64,000 nucleotides of DNA from Rhynchonema sp. JSB1_4 (Eukaryota > Nematoda > Chromadorea > Monhysterida > Xyalidae): NCBI GenBank assembly GCA_030248065.1, contig JASAMV010003005.1, forward strand, positions 1-64,000, read 5' to 3'. Position numbers and translations under genes: made by a program. Of this stretch, positions 35,201 through 53,891 are shown in pieces; the first letter of the stretch is position 1; the number at the start of each line of letters is the position of its first letter. The notes beneath the pieces are model-generated. The model ran no database searches, was not told the DNA's origin, and saw only the letters and a list, made by a program, of their open reading frames with translations.

Positions 35201-38006
35201 GAGGCGTTTCGCGCCCAAATGACGCGCGTCTGCCCGCCGCATGATGTGCGCCATCTTTAACTTTCGCTTGCGTGTTCTTTCTGTCTGTTGCTGCTCTATT
35301 TGCAAATTCGATTTTTTGCGCCCATTTGCGCCAGCCGGCGGCCTTCTGGGCTTCCAGACGTTTGTTCGACCGTTTTTCTTTCATCATCGCAATATGTATG
35401 TGTATAATATGCTTGAACGCTGTTTGGCTTTGGCGAGTGCGCGCGCCGCGATTTACGGTCCAATTTTTTCGCCTTGCGCCACGTGGCATTCACAGATGTG
35501 TTGTGTTTATCAATAAGCATCGATCTTTTTATGTGCAAACCACAAGTTTTTTCCTTGATCGCTCGAGCAAAACTGTCGACAGATTTGCTGACTAGTTCAG
35601 ATTCTGATAGGGTAAGACGCGCGGCCGTGTATAGCGAACTTGATGATTCCCTGTAGAATTGATGGTCAGGATGGTCAATTGAAGGTTTGCTTCGAAGCAG
35701 ACTTTCTGTACTTTTTAGTTTTTAGTGCGTTTCGTGTGCGAGTCATCTGCATTTCTAGCAGCAGTGTACATATAGTCTTTCATTTTATTCTCGGTCCAAA
35801 GAAAGTATACAGCAAATGTTTCATCGCAACAGCAGCCATCAAGCCACACGCATGTTTCGAGCCACGTTGTCGACCTGTTGGTTATCATCCACGACGATGA
35901 CTGCTATTTTCAAGGCGTTGAAACATTTTCTGTATACCGCCTCAGGACTGTTATAAAACGGAAAGACTATACATACATACATACGTACGTATTCATCTGG
36001 CATGGCTGAGGATTGATCAAAGAACTTTGTAATGCTTCACAAGCCACTGTAACGCGATGATAACCTCTGCAAACAGCTCAGCACAGAAGAGTCAGCTAAT
36101 GGCTGATTGGCCTGGGAGCTTGAGAGCGACGTTATCCAGCGGCTTGGAGCTTAAGGTAGAAAGTGGGCAATGATCATCTTTATGTCATCTTCACAGGTGT
36201 TTTTCTTCTTAAGGATGCTGTTAAGCCGGCTTTCGCACGCCCTGCAACTTTCATACCGTACATCCGAGATCGCTAAATCGCTGACGATATGGTCGCACGG
36301 CCTGATGTCTTTCATCGAGCCAGTCAAGGCAAGAGATGCTTGTGTGCTTGTTCGCCATTTGCCTCGTTGCTGCTAGCAAGCTGCAATCTGTGCTTGATAT
36401 CACGTCACAAAGCTTCATTCATTGTGCATGAGAATGGCGCAGACGCTGGTGCAGAGTGGGCAGAGACGCTTCTAACCAACGTGAACAATGTGCCCACTAT
36501 AGATCTGCTGTTCTTTGTGTGTACCGGCGCACTTTTTCCTCACAAGAAACACAACGTTGTCGGACGACGTCCGCTTACGCCACACACACACTAGCTGCAA
36601 TATTGCAGTGGGACATTGCGTGTGCGTAGCGACGCGTTTGAATGACAACGTATGCTACAATATAGGTATGGGTAGTTTGTCTGCTACGCTGCGGCTCTAA
36701 GCGGCGTGTGCTGCGATACCCACGTTATGTACTTGTGCCCGAGGTACCGAACGGAATGCAAGCTTGTGTCTTGGTCCGGCAATGTGGAGCAGAGAAGACA
36801 ATGAAAAGGAACAGTTTTGTCGCCAACGCGCCGTTTTTTTGTCGCTTTCGTGCAGCAGCTGCAGCTGGTTTTGGAGCCCACGCCAATAATCAACTTCAGG
36901 CGCTGCCGAGCCGAACAAATCCTACGTTATCTGTGTACCTACCATAATTTGCTCATATTCTTGTTAATGGAGCCGGGTGTTAAGCAGGAGCGCGCCGAAT
37001 TCTTTTTAAAACCGTAATGTAAGGCGTAACGAATTTGTATCCGATGCGATGACATCTTGCTGAGTGGTTTTTCCTGTCTCTGTTTAAAAGTGGTTTGATT
37101 TGTGAGTGTCAAAGCGGCGCTCTTTATTGTCCTAACCGCTACCGGTTTCTCGACGTGATAGGTTTTGGCGCAACAAAAAAAAGATGCTTTTGTGTTTGTA
37201 CAAAATTTCGCGTTGCCTGCACGTTGTCATAAGGCAAACAGTTTGTCAGAGTGTCCATCGTTCAATCTTTTTTCGTGCTGCAGCTTACGGGGCTTGGATT
37301 GTTTTGGTTATTACGTCATTGCGCCTGGAAACATTTCCTGTAATTGACTAGTGTGAGGACTAATTTTGGAACAACTAACTTTAGCTGTGCTTTGCTGTTA
37401 TTGAAGCTAAAAATGCACACATCATCTGACTGACTGCAGTAGCAGTATCGAAAACTAATCACGTCAGTGAGGAAGGAAAGGCTACGGAGAGAACAACAAC
37501 ATTGCTTTGTGTTCATTGTTCATGACAAAGCTACGACATTCACTTGCGTCCGATATAGGTTACACGACTACTGGCTTGCAGTATTTTCATTCGTCCGTTC
37601 ATAACAGATATAGGACAACGCAACATGAGGGTGCGATGCATTGAGCGCGTACAAGTAAGAGCTGCATTGAATTTTAGCAAAGTTTTTCGAATTTTAACGC
37701 CGTGGGCCATACAATGACGTTTGTTTACGACTGCAGCCCAACGTTATCAGGCGAAATTTTATTGTTTAATGGTAACAAGGTACTGTCCTTCCACCAACAT
37801 CATTGCTGGGAATGGCTGCACCTCAAACGGAACGTGGCGTGTGACGTACAGTCTTGGGCCTTTTTGTGTGCGCTGTCTGTCAGTTGTTGAGCTGTTGGCA
37901 ATTGGTGATAAGAACCTGGTCTTTGTCCTCGGTGTGTACTTGTCTCAATGGAGAACTCCTGAAAGACCGTTGCATGTGGGTGGCGTGTCTCGTTATATGT
38001 AATACT

Positions 38007-38326
38007 GTGGCGGATCCAGTTTTTAGCCAATAGTGCCCATCGGGTTATTTTCATTCTGTGCTTGTGTACCATTTTTGAGAAGTCATTGCTTCATATACAT
38101 ATGTATGTAGCTAGTGTTTGTTTGAAAATTAGCGTTTTTATACCCAAGCGCGATAATGCCCACGCGCGCGAACTTTTAGCGCTTTTTGCAACTGCCAAAA
38201 TTTCATTGGAAATGGATGCTTGGGACGCGCGAAGCGCGCGATGTTGGACTTTTGAATTGTGTAGAGTGAAAATGCCCCGCTTTTGCCCTTTTTTCCAAAA
38301 AGGGATGCGCTTGCATCCGCTAATGA
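38007..38326. mobile_element. Older hAT-like element related to the 21 kb copy
   Basis: It starts CTGTGGCGGATCCAG and shares the interior order (AGAAGTCATT, GTGTTTG, GCGCGAAGCGCGCG, GTGAAAATG) with 21039-21432. The right end is diverged (GCATCCGCTAATG). No clear target duplication is visible. It is upstream of the kinase gene. Confidence 0.55.
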
Positions 38327-40468
38327 TGCAACGTCACTCTGGTACCTATGTACCACTCCCATCTGTAGCGTCCGTCCACTCTGACCACAATTGTTATGAT
38401 TCACTCGCTTCTTCAATGCGTTGGTTATCACGGTACGCGTATAGTCTAACCACGAGCACATGAGACGCGTGTCGTTTCGAAACATTTCGAAAACAAAAGA
38501 AAGAGAAATCGACTATGCATAAGCAATTTTGCGCCACTGTCCACGCCTATGACTGACGTCTCATGAGCTGGTGGTTGGATCATACGAATATCGAGAGGAA
38601 TAGTTAGCCGATTGGCTTGACTTAGTGATTCATCCCACTGATAACTACGTGATCAGTTAATGCTCAGACACAGTCATTGTGAGGCGCAGTCCCGACGAAT
38701 AATCAACGAGCGGCAATCAATCTTGCATAAAGTTTAGTGCCGTATCACCACCAGCCATCCCAGTCATCGTTATCTGCCCTTCAATATCTGTACAACTCGT
38801 GCGCGCCCGTGATGGGTTATTAGCTGCGGCAGTGCACCCAATGCTCTTATACACCTATCGCTTGCCCGCTTCGTACATAATTAATGTGTGGCAATGACGT
38901 CAATTGCACACTCACATGGGCCAACTAATTGCCAACTTATGTGTGAGCGCGCATGCCGGGTTTTTTCCGCTCGCGCGTTTGTGTGCGCTGGTGTATCCTA
39001 CAGTATCCCCGGCGTCGGCCGGAACATGGACAATTTAATTGAGTGCAAATCATTTTAAAGCGTCAGATATCGGCTGACATCGTCCGGTTTTTGAAGGTTG
39101 TGTTTGAGCTCATATCGACGTCAAAACTTGCGTTCTTTATTAGATTTGATGATTAGCTTATATTTCGTCATTGACAATGGACATACTGTAACTGGCATTT
39201 TAATAGGCCGAGCTCATGAGATTTAATCAAATTCCTTTGTCTTAACATACATTGTGCCTCCGAGGTTACGTTTATGTCATACCCCTTCCCAAGCGGGTGA
39301 ATTTCGTCATCAAAGACTCTTAATTTAATCTCCCAGCTTCAAGACAACAGTTAAAAATGAACAAATGGATTATGATTGACGTTTGCAGGGCGATACACAG
39401 CTTGTGAATAAACACACAATTCCGAGGACCAGCTACTAAATATACTGTACGACGCCCTCGTTCAAAATAAGCGACCTGCGCCGCTTAATTAATGATGCGA
39501 GAAGATCACGACAACTTTGGAACTTATATAATTAACTTTTGAATTGCTGATTGACAGTGTTAAATGACACAAACATGCGTGACCAGTGAATGAGTGGTTG
39601 ATCGACGAGACCGTTTGTTACAACACAACACCAGTCATGATTGACGTCACTGTCCACCAACCTGGCTCCTCGCCCAAGGATTCCCCGGCCGTCCCTGGTT
39701 CTGGTTGGTATTGCGTTGTACTGTTTGTGTCTATCTCCATGTGCGTAACATGACGTTTGTTTCAGAGTGTTATTGTTTAGTTCTAGGCAAATATAATGAG
39801 TGAGCAGGCAATTTTCGAGACCGATGCTCGTCAACTAAAATCAGGGCACAGGAAGCTAAATTTGCTAACTCGTGGCGCGAATGAGAGATGGTGCTATGAG
39901 ATGCTAACAAAAGGGGCGAACACAATTATAAGAAAATTAGTCCAACCAAGTCAGCATTCTATACGAAAAAAACATTTTTATGTTGCTTGAATATTGTTTA
40001 TCGGAGATGTACGGCGGTCCCCCGCATTTTTGACTCAGTGAGTCTTGTATAAGCTGGTATATGCATTCACGTTACATGGACATGACCAGCCCAATGGAGA
40101 ATGCAAGTCAATTCAGTCCCCAGAGGCATCATCAAATGAAGCACTTGTGTATCGAAGATAGGATAGAAGAATGTGTTGCGCAAGAAGCCCCCATCACGAT
40201 CTCATCATGCTTTCCTCGATTGTACACGCGCGAGCGAATTAGTTATTATTTTGATGCTCATTAGGAGGGCCTGTGCGGGTACTGACTCTTGTTTTTAATC
40301 ATCAACTTATGCAAACATGAGCCATGATCACTCCTGGCTTCCTCACTTGATCATACACTGTACCTACGGTGCGACAGGCTCTACGTATTTTTGATCATGA
40401 ATCATGACATTAATATTACGTGTTTTGTGTTAAATCGACTCTAATTTTTTATAATCCTCCACTTTCAG

Positions 40469-45649
<5,181 letters not shown>

Positions 45650-47083
45650 TGGGTATATAGTTTATTTTTTAAAAAGGACTGTTACCAATTTTCGGTTCAT
45701 TCGAATGACCCGTTTTGTATTTTTCAACGTTGTATTTGACGTTATAGCTACAATAACGCTGGATTAATGTGTCACAACTTATATTTTAGTCCATTATACC
45801 GCATATTTTAGGCACTTTTTTGTACTTAGATTTATGTGGCTGTGAATACATAACTCACATTATAAACACATACACACCCATAAAGTTATTTATTATACTG
45901 TATTTGTCTAAGATTTTTATTTTTTTGTGAGGTCACTCGCTGCAGCAATTTGTACACTTTATGACGCATTTAATTTCACCGGTTTAACGAAAAGAGTGTC
46001 ATGTTCCAGAACTGGAAAAGATTCGCTAACTCTTGAACTTACACCCCAGATGTCATTAGTTTATCTGTTGTCCATATTTTTAGTAAGACTATGCTTTGAA
46101 TCTATCATTATCACCCAAGTATTATACCTGTGAGAAATGCTCATGCTTTTATGAGCTGCTAAATTTTCAAAAAAGCGGTTAAGGTTTAGAAAATATTCCT
46201 CTTTGCGTCAGACATCAGCGTGCGGTACGATACAGGTTTTCGTGGACCACTTTTTGTTACTGAAAAATTGTTGTCTTATGTTATGTTTTTGAATCAGTCC
46301 CCGACGCACGCAATACGGCGTAAACTACTCTTTTAATGTGGTAATTTTAGATTTACCTTGAAACCATGAGTGTGAAAAAGTGCTCTGGGTAGCTGGAAGA
46401 GTCGCGTGGGTTATGAAAATAAAATGGTTCTCTAATGTCGTGTTTAATATGCGTAAACCTGCAAAAAATTCATATTACCATTTTAACCAATTTCGGGTTT
46501 CTTTATTGTCTCTGCATTGTGTGTCACAGAACATAACTTATTCTTTTGCTGTCACTATTATCACATTTGATATACATACATAAGCCGGTACGAATATATC
46601 ACAGGAAGTGCGGAACCTTAATACAAGTACTGTAGTTACTTACAGAAATGTATATTATGGCAATTTGTACATATTTTGATGTTGATAGTATAATATTTTG
46701 GTGTGATAACATGAAGTAGACCAATAAAGTCGACGTTCAAAGAAACTGGAGTATAAATGTTCTTCTGACCTGCAGAAATATGAATCATTGGCTGATTACT
46801 GACATGACGAAACCTAATGCAACGTGCGTGACATAAGTCTTTTTCTCCGGTAAATAAAACACCCGCAAAAGCAAGCCGAAGGGCGCATAATTATCTGATC
46901 GCAAACGTTGTACGATCGGTCCTAGTTTACACTAAAACGATACCGGCCCTGGTAACTCGCCCCAGGGTCAGCTCCTTTTACACAGTGCGGCTAGTTTTTT
47001 ATTACGCGCCGTGCGTCTGTGAAAGAGTTCTCTGAACAGATTTTTCCTGTAGGTTTGGAAAATTCTGAATCAAAACCGTTAAA
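45650..47083. other. Kinase 3' region and intergenic gap
   Basis: A/T-rich, with no gene supported. AATAAA at 46723-46728 is the best polyadenylation signal seen, which would give a ~1.1 kb 3' untranslated region. The HutF-like gene begins at 47084. Confidence 0.4.
46723..46728 (+). terminator. Candidate polyadenylation signal of the kinase gene
   Basis: Canonical AATAAA inside CCAATAAAGTCG, about 1.07 kb after the stop codon and before the next gene on the same strand. Earlier stretches have only variant signals. Confidence 0.35.
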
Positions 47084-49329
47084 ATGCCCAAATTTCCTTG
47101 CAAGAACGTTGATTTGTGTAATAAAATCTTACAAGCCGATTTGACTTGGATTGATGGAAAATTGGAACAAAATGTACAAGTGAAAATCGGGGGACATGGC
47201 GAAATTGAAAAAATCGGACCGGGTTTATCGCAGTCGGAGGCAGAAATAGTGAAACTCGCTGGGCGGGTTGGTTGAAATTTTATATTTTATTAATTTACGG
47301 GTTGAAACGCAAAATATTTTTGAATTCTATGAATCCAGGCTCTCCTACCGGGCATGGTCAGCGCGCATTCACACGCATTCCATCGCGGATTAAGGGGTCG
47401 ATCGCATATTGGTGAACCTGGGTCACAATCGTTCTGGGGATGGAGGGACGATATGTACGATTATGTGCTGACATTGGACGAAAATGGGTAGGTACTCGAT
47501 TAAGTATGTATATCTGAAGCATCGTATGGTTCCACTCTCAGTATCCTTCATCAGATAAAACTATAACTCGTGTCTTTATGGTCACATGGCCAGCTGGTGT
47601 TTCGCCACCGACGATGACCAAGTGCACCGTCTGTGAAAAGCGGTCGAAACGGTGAACTATGAAAAGCACATAGCTTTCGGACCTGCTACTGCGATCTATA
47701 TCCTTGCCAACCGATGGAACACACTCAAATCACTGTGCTTCGAGCGTGATTCTTCAGTTTCTACGACATTTGCCATCGCACGTTCGCCGAAATGAAACGA
47801 ACGGGCATTACGTGTGTCGGCGAATTCCACTACTTTCATCACAGCGATGTGAAACATCACGATTATGCGTTCGACAGAGTGATACTGCGTGCGGCAAAGG
47901 ATGTGAACATCAGGTGTTGCAGAAATACGTACTTATCGATTTTATGGTGTTCCACGACTGGGAAATTCAGCTTGTTTTTGGGGTGACGTGTCCAGTGCAT
48001 TCACACGGATGGTTACCTGATGCACCGGCCATCTGTAGGAGTTGGAAAAAGGAGGGTAACCGAGAAAGAACACACTAGAATGCCTTGAATCTGAACGAAT
48101 CACTTTTTAGAATCTCACTGCTGCTGACGTATTACGAACAAGCCGGTCTAACATCCGACAAGCAGTTGGTCGAGGCACAAAAACGATTCATCGTTGATGA
48201 TCAGGCCCAGTTTTGGAAGAATTTCGATAATCTGGGCAAGACTACAATATCGACTCAAACACTTGGTGTCGCAGGTTGCATGATAATTAATGTTTGAACA
48301 ATTTTCTTTACATTTTTAAATCTACAAAATTTTCCAGCGCACTCCATCCGAGCGGTGTCGGCCGACAACATCAAACTGTTACGAACAGAGGCTGAAAGAC
48401 GCAAAGTTCCCTTCCACATGCACATGGAGGAACAACCCCAGGTTCCAAGCACCACTTTATAGTGCAAGCCTGTGAAACATCACTGAGCCACTCTCAAGTT
48501 TCGTTCCAGAAAATATCTTCATGGATTTTAACAAACGCTAGGAAGCTTTCAGGAGATGCGTGACAGTGAGTCAGTGCTGCATCAAACCCCGTGTGCGTTT
48601 GTGTTGCAACATCTGCGACCGAACCAGCGTTTCACCGGTGTGCACTGTTCGTACACACAACCAACTGAGCTACGAGCACTTATGGCCAAAGGCGCCAATG
48701 TTTGTGTGTGTCCGTTGACTGAGGGTTCGTGCAAAGAAAGTTCTTCAAATTCCATTTCTGCCCACTAGTTTTAGTCTATCTATCTGTCTATCTTAGTTTA
48801 GAAAAGCAAAAGATACACCCCCTTTAATTGCAGGCTACCTTGGCGACGGCATACCCAATTTGCCAGTAAGCCCTGAGTTTCAAGGCCAAGTGTCACTGGG
48901 CACGGACTGCAACAATCGAATTTGTATGGCTGAGGAGATGCGGTGGCTGGCGTACGGGCAACAGGTCAGAAAATACTAAATTGGTATTTGTAAAATTATA
49001 TTTAGATTTTTTAAGAAAAGTGTAGCAAAGAAATTTTGCAGCTGAAACACAACCAACGAGGCATCGGCATTCTCGGCAACAGGGAGATCGCGTCCAAGCT
49101 GTTCAACACAACAACAATAAACGGAGCACGAAGTCTGGCGCTGGAAAACCAAATTGGCCAAATCAAGACCGGATATCAAGCTGACTGTTTCACCCTGAAA
49201 CTGGATGATTTTGAATTTCTGGGTCTTCACGACGTTCAGGCACAGCTGTTGGATGCGTTTGTGTTCGGTGGCTCGTGTGCGGCCGCAGTCGGGGAAACGA
49301 TTGTGAATGGCATTATGGACTCGTATTAG
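47084..49329 (+). CDS. Formimidoylglutamate deiminase-like amidohydrolase (HutF type)
   Basis: Exons: 47084-47266, 47339-47488, 47758-47913, 48111-48274, 48338-48441, 48553-48724, 48834-48964, 49042-49329. All joins keep frame. HutF removes the imino group of N-formimino-glutamate in bacterial histidine breakdown, in the cytosol. Family signatures: LLPGMVSAHSHAFHRG (metal-binding HxH), SFWGWRDDMY, GITCVGEFHYFHH, MHMEEQPQ, GVHCSYT and the catalytic-Asp strand LGTDCNNRI; the end aligns to the small beta domain. This separates it from guanine deaminase (PGLVDTHIH). The length, about 450 residues, is normal. Animals usually handle this intermediate with FTCD, so an animal HutF is unexpected. Seven introns argue against bacterial contamination. 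Confidence 0.85.
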
Positions 49330-50392
49330 AATCTCGTATTAGACTCGTACTAAAAACCACATTTGCTGCACAATTTAGGTGTTCTCAGCCGCGCATAAAA
49401 TTGTGCAGCAAATGTGTTTTTCTTGGTGGCCCAGTATCGACTCCTGCAGACCGGTTAGTCTATGACCAGTGCAAACAGGCCATTGCGGGTGGTGTGAAAC
49501 AACTGAAAGCAGTATACTGCCCTATGTTGTCAATATGACTTGCTGATGTTTCACTGTTTTCGTGAATTCTCATGTTTCTTCATGGGCCCTTTTCTTCTTA
49601 AATCATTTCACAGCTGTGCGTAACGGTTCCTTGTCAGTTTTTTCTCATTCATGCTCGTGCGTGGGTGTTATCAAAGGAGCTTGAAAGGCCGAACATTCAT
49701 TATTCTGCGGTTGATGTACGTGCACAAAAATGGTCGAATGCTTTTCATTTCCGTTGGTGCGGTGCCCGTATAAATAAATGACATAAATTTTGTCGGCTCC
49801 TCTCATCATGATACACGTTCTGTTCCCTTTCACTTGACAATAAAAGCATTGGTTTCATGAGCAACGCAATCAATTCGGGGAAGTGTGTATACGCCACGTA
49901 TAAGTTGACATTTTTGTTGGTACTGTATGCCCCAAGCTGGCTTGTACTCACCAAGTATGTGCACGTTCATGGAAACGCAATGGTTTTACCAGAATGAATC
50001 TTTCTCCTAATTCCGCACGCCCGCGCGCGTTTTCAATGTTTGTTCATCAGTCACTCACGGTTGGACGCGCTAAGTACCCCGGAGCACACAAAGCCACACT
50101 TACGTTATGGCTCATGCTCAATCGAAAGATTTGGGCAATGTTTGGCTTGGCCCATTCTTTTCTTTGGATTGTACTTTATATACACTAACGACTCTTGAGC
50201 TTTTAGAGGGCATATTTGAACGGTTTGAGCGGACTAGCAAAGCACCATGCCGCTGCTGTGCGCACTGACGATTCCCGCTATTTTCATTGCGATCGTCATT
50301 TACGTCGGGTTTGTGCGGTGAACTGTAGGAAGGAGGACTGAGGAGACCCAGGCGCACCAAAATGTGAAATTGGTGTCATTTGGGTAGGCGAA
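49330..50392. other. Intergenic gap between HutF-like and receptor genes
   Basis: No coding gene is seen. A short inverted pair (CACATTTGCTGCACAATTT at 49359 and AAATTGTGCAGCAAATGTG near 49399) forms a small hairpin just after the HutF stop. ATGTTTCA is at 49546. AATAAA occurs near 49839. An upstream ATG at 50249 opens a short hydrophobic frame (MPLLCALTIPAIFIAIVIYV) that stops, so I prefer the ATG at 50393 for the receptor. Confidence 0.45.
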
Positions 50393-53300
50393 ATGGGACT
50401 GTGCCTTGGATTGGTGTTGATGATAGGATTCGGGCTGGTGCTGGGAAATCGATGGGAATCGCAGTTGTATGAAGATTTGATGTATGGGTAAGTTTTTGTC
50501 AAGAGTTGCACTCTATTTGTAAATTGTATTATTTTCTGAAAGTGTGACAAGCTATATATAATGCGGTTTTTTGCCTTTTCATTTCGCAGTTACAACAAAT
50601 TCTCCATGCCAGTGCAGAATGCGAGTCAAGTGGTTGAGGTGGCGATGGGCGCAAGTTTGATCAGAATCATCGATGTGGTTCGTCAATTGCATCAAAATTT
50701 TCTGACTTTAAAAAGCAGATTGCGAAAAAGGAGCCTCATTCACAGGACGAAAAGAACCAAGTGTTCACAACGAATCTGTGGCTGGAAATAGTGAGTGCTT
50801 TTGAACAGTTCTGGAAGAGTACAGACCTTGAAAACTCAGGACATCTGCTACCACCTTCAGTCAATGAAACATTATACTCTCAGCAATGGACCGATGCCAA
50901 ACTTGTATGGTCACCGGCGGCTTATAACGGTATCAAACAACTGAAGGTGTCGTCCAGCAAGATATGGGCACCCGACATTGTATTGTACAACAAGTACGGC
51001 ACTCTCACAGTTTTCACAAAATGAAAAAAATCCTTTTAAAAACAAACCCTTTTTTCTTTGCGCGTGTTTGGTGCGCGAACTTCACGTTTTTGCAGCGCTG
51101 CCGGGGATCCGGACATTGTGATCTGGAACGAGGCCACCGTGCACTACAACGGCAAGGTTGCCTGGAAGCCACCGGCTATATACAAGTCCTTCTGTCCGGT
51201 CAGTATAAGAAACTGGGTGGTCTTTACAAACGCAGCAGTTTTTTGAAAATTTTTTCGTTGAGAACAACAATATGTATTCAGATTGACGTTACGTGGTTCC
51301 CGTACGATTTCCAGTACTGCGAGATGAAGTTCGGAACATGGTCGAACTCAGGTACAATGACGACGCGCAGAATGGTTGAGAAGACCGATTTCGGCACGTC
51401 CTTTTTACAGCCGATGCCGTCGACGTCAAATTTCTGCCGTGGGAGAAGATCGAGCTTGTGCCGAACAAAGATGGCAATAAAGAGGAACACATCTTCCCGG
51501 GCATGGACTTGAGTTATTTTCAAATGTGGGTTTCAAAAATCGGATGGGCGATGCGCAAATGCAACCCGCTGTAATCTGCGCAAGTGTTTTTTAAAAACCG
51601 TTTCTATAGGAGCGCCGAGTGGGACCTTCTCAACATCACAGCAGCGCGTCACGAGGTGGTCTACTCGGGTTGCTGTGGCCCGGTGGAATACGTTGACATC
51701 ACTTACTACTTCCTGCTTCGTCGAAAAACACTGTTTTTCACCATGAATCTCATCATTCCGTGTCTGCTCATCAGCAATCTCACAACTTTTGTGTTCTATT
51801 TACCGGACAAGAAAATGACGTTCGCAATTTCCATTCTTGTCACGCTGACTTTCTTTGTGCTGGTTGGCTTCATTTAGTGACCGTATTTATTTTTTGTCAT
51901 TTGTTTTGCGTTTTTTACCTTCAACAGCAAAAAATGGAAAATTTCAGATTTTAATCGAAATCATTCCGCCCACCAGCGTTGTCATTCCGATGTTCATGCA
52001 ATACCTGCTCTACACAATGATTTTGCTGACGGTAATTTTACAATTCTACGATCTTTCCATCGAGAATTTTGAAAAAAATCATAATTTCAACAACGGTTCG
52101 AAGTTTCAGGTTAGTATCGTCATTTCCGTGATCACAGTCAACATGTACTATCGAACGGGTGACACACACAAGATGGGACCGTGGGTCCGGCGCATTTTCA
52201 TTGGCTGGCTGGCAAGGCTCGTGTGATTTTTTGTCTCGATTGTTTACTTTACGCTTTCTCAAAAATGTCGAACCATATTCTTCACTTTTGCCACTTACAG
52301 ATTGTTGTGCATGACACCTCCATTCAAGGACGAACAGGATCATGAAACATCAGCCTGTGAGGACGAACAGCAACGCGTCGTGCGCTTGCCCTCGTTCTAC
52401 TCAACCAGTTTCGACAGGTTTCCTGTTTTGTGTTAGGCCTAATGGCCTAAAGCTTGAGCCTAAATAAATGCCCAACCAGAACGAACAAATGCCCGTGTTC
52501 AGCCCCCGTCCGGTGTACAAGCAAACACAACCAGTTGACGTGATCATGGAATGCAGCTGGCCGACGCCAACTAAGGTCTCGTCCAGCACCAAGAAGGTGG
52601 TCAGTCGAACGTGGTCAATGGAAAGTGGCACACCGAAATCTGCGTATTCGTTAGGTACGTTGTTGTTATGACGGTTGTATTGGCTAAGTACTATATTTAT
52701 TACTCTGTGTAGTTCAGCCACGTCCTCTTGTGGCTTCGTGGGGCCACCAGACATCTGCACTATCGCTGGTTTTTGGTTATGTGGCCAACTGGTGGAATCG
52801 CACTGACGATGACCTGGTGCACCGCTCAGCCCTGAAAACAGATCGAAACTGAAAAGAGCAACCAAAGACACTCTGCAGAAGTCAATGGTTAAAGTATGTT
52901 TCCAAGAAATACAGTAAACTAAGTTATTTCCAGTCGAGCCCGCTTTCCCCGAGCATCTGACCCTGCGAGCTCAGGATCGTTCAGATGATCACCAATTTCG
53001 TGCACATCGTAATTTGATCAGACAATTGCTGGCACACGTGCGATACATCACACAACACTTCAGTATGGTGCAGGAACATATACAGGTGGCTGTTGAAACA
53101 CACCAGCACACGCGAAAGCGGTGTTCTTATTCCTTGACAGGTTACATGCTACTGTAGAGTTGAGGAATCCACCCTTGTTATCATGCCCATCGGGATATCA
53201 TGCCGCGGGCTGATTCGGCATTCTCGGAGGGAACTGAGCTCAAAGTATGCGAAACATCGCAAGAGATCAATCGGGTAGGTGGTCCAATCGTACTGACGAT

Positions 53301-53565
53301 GACCAACTGTACTAGGTGCACCCTCACTTATTGATCACAATTTATGAAGCAATTTACAATTAACCATTCACAAATGTTTCAGTGGAGCGAAGAGTGGCGT
53401 TTCGTATCGACCGTAATTGATCGTCTGTTCATCATCATCTACGCATTCCTGAATCTCGGTGCACTTGGCATTATCCTGAGGGCACCATCCATTTGGGACA
53501 CAACCGTGCCCATGACCAGCACACCACCCACTACGCCGCTGTCACACAGCCAGCTGCAGACTTGA
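50393..53565 (+). CDS. Alpha-type nicotinic acetylcholine receptor subunit
   Basis: Pentameric ligand-gated cation channel subunit, plasma membrane. Exons: 50393-50487, 50590-50677, 50746-50790, 50884-50993, 51096-51198, 51282-51351, 51411-51525, 51610-51862, 51948-52031, 52110-52222, 52301-52424, 52480-52654, 52934-53085, 53380-53565. Seen: signal peptide [18 protein letters not shown]; loop D region [18 protein letters not shown]-x-P-D-I-V-L-Y-N; Cys-loop with exactly 13 residues between its cysteines ([16 protein letters not shown]); vicinal cysteines SGCCGP of loop C, which mark an alpha subunit; TM1-TM3; an M2 region with EIIPPTS; a long cytoplasmic loop; and TM4 ([20 protein letters not shown]). 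The join after 52424 is the least certain. Which nematode clade (ACR or other) it belongs to cannot be settled by eye. Confidence 0.88.
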
Positions 53566-53826
53566 TACGATTATGTATGTCTCAATGATGATTAGTGTGT
53601 TATGGTGCAAAAACTTTTCTGATGCGCAGTAGGGCAGGACTTCATCACAATTATCTCATTCTTAGGAATTACACTTTTGTACTGTATGTTCGTTTGATCT
53701 CATACCACAGTTACACAATTTTAATGCATTTCGTACCGTAGCTTTAGTTTTCAGTGTTGCAGTAAGATTGTTTGGTGACTGATGTTTCAAGAGATCGCAA
53801 ACCATGTGTCACTGTTGTCGTGCACT

Positions 53827-53877
53827 TTTATTGCAAAAGCATAAAAATTCCATAAATGTACTCAATATACAAATAAA
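53827..53877. terminator. Overlapping polyadenylation signals of two convergent genes
   Basis: AATAAA at 53872-53877 (plus) follows the acetylcholine-receptor stop by about 300 bases. Its complement TTTATT at 53827-53832 would serve the minus-strand Ly6-like gene ending at 53892. The 3' ends of the two genes therefore probably overlap by a few tens of bases. Confidence 0.35.
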
Positions 53878-53891
53878 CACGCCACACACTT

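Larger units (their letters stand above)
24703..40468. other. 15.8 kb without a supportable protein gene
   Basis: Open frames here are short or lack domain-like features. The longest (34815-35489, minus, 224 codons) is rich in Arg, Lys and Ala and overlaps other frames; I treat it as chance. A frame ending at 27881 (plus) looks mildly protein-like but matches nothing I recognise. The first half is filled with foldback repeats, and the second half (27-40 kb) carries many TGACGTCA sites and TACA/TGTG microsatellites. A 5' untranslated exon of the kinase gene may exist here, for example one ending CTGATAGG|GTAAGAC near 35612, but this is speculative. Confidence 0.5.

Noticed and set aside
34815..35489. 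Longest open frame in the window (224 codons, minus strand)
   Set aside because: Low-complexity Arg/Lys/Ala-rich composition, no domain or signal, overlapping equally long frames on the other strand, and G/C-rich DNA that lowers stop frequency.
52401..52871. Minus-strand frame with [10 protein letters not shown] as a second Ly6-like gene
   Set aside because: It overlaps receptor exons and introns, and the similar part is the ~45-bp repeat also found in HutF and receptor introns.
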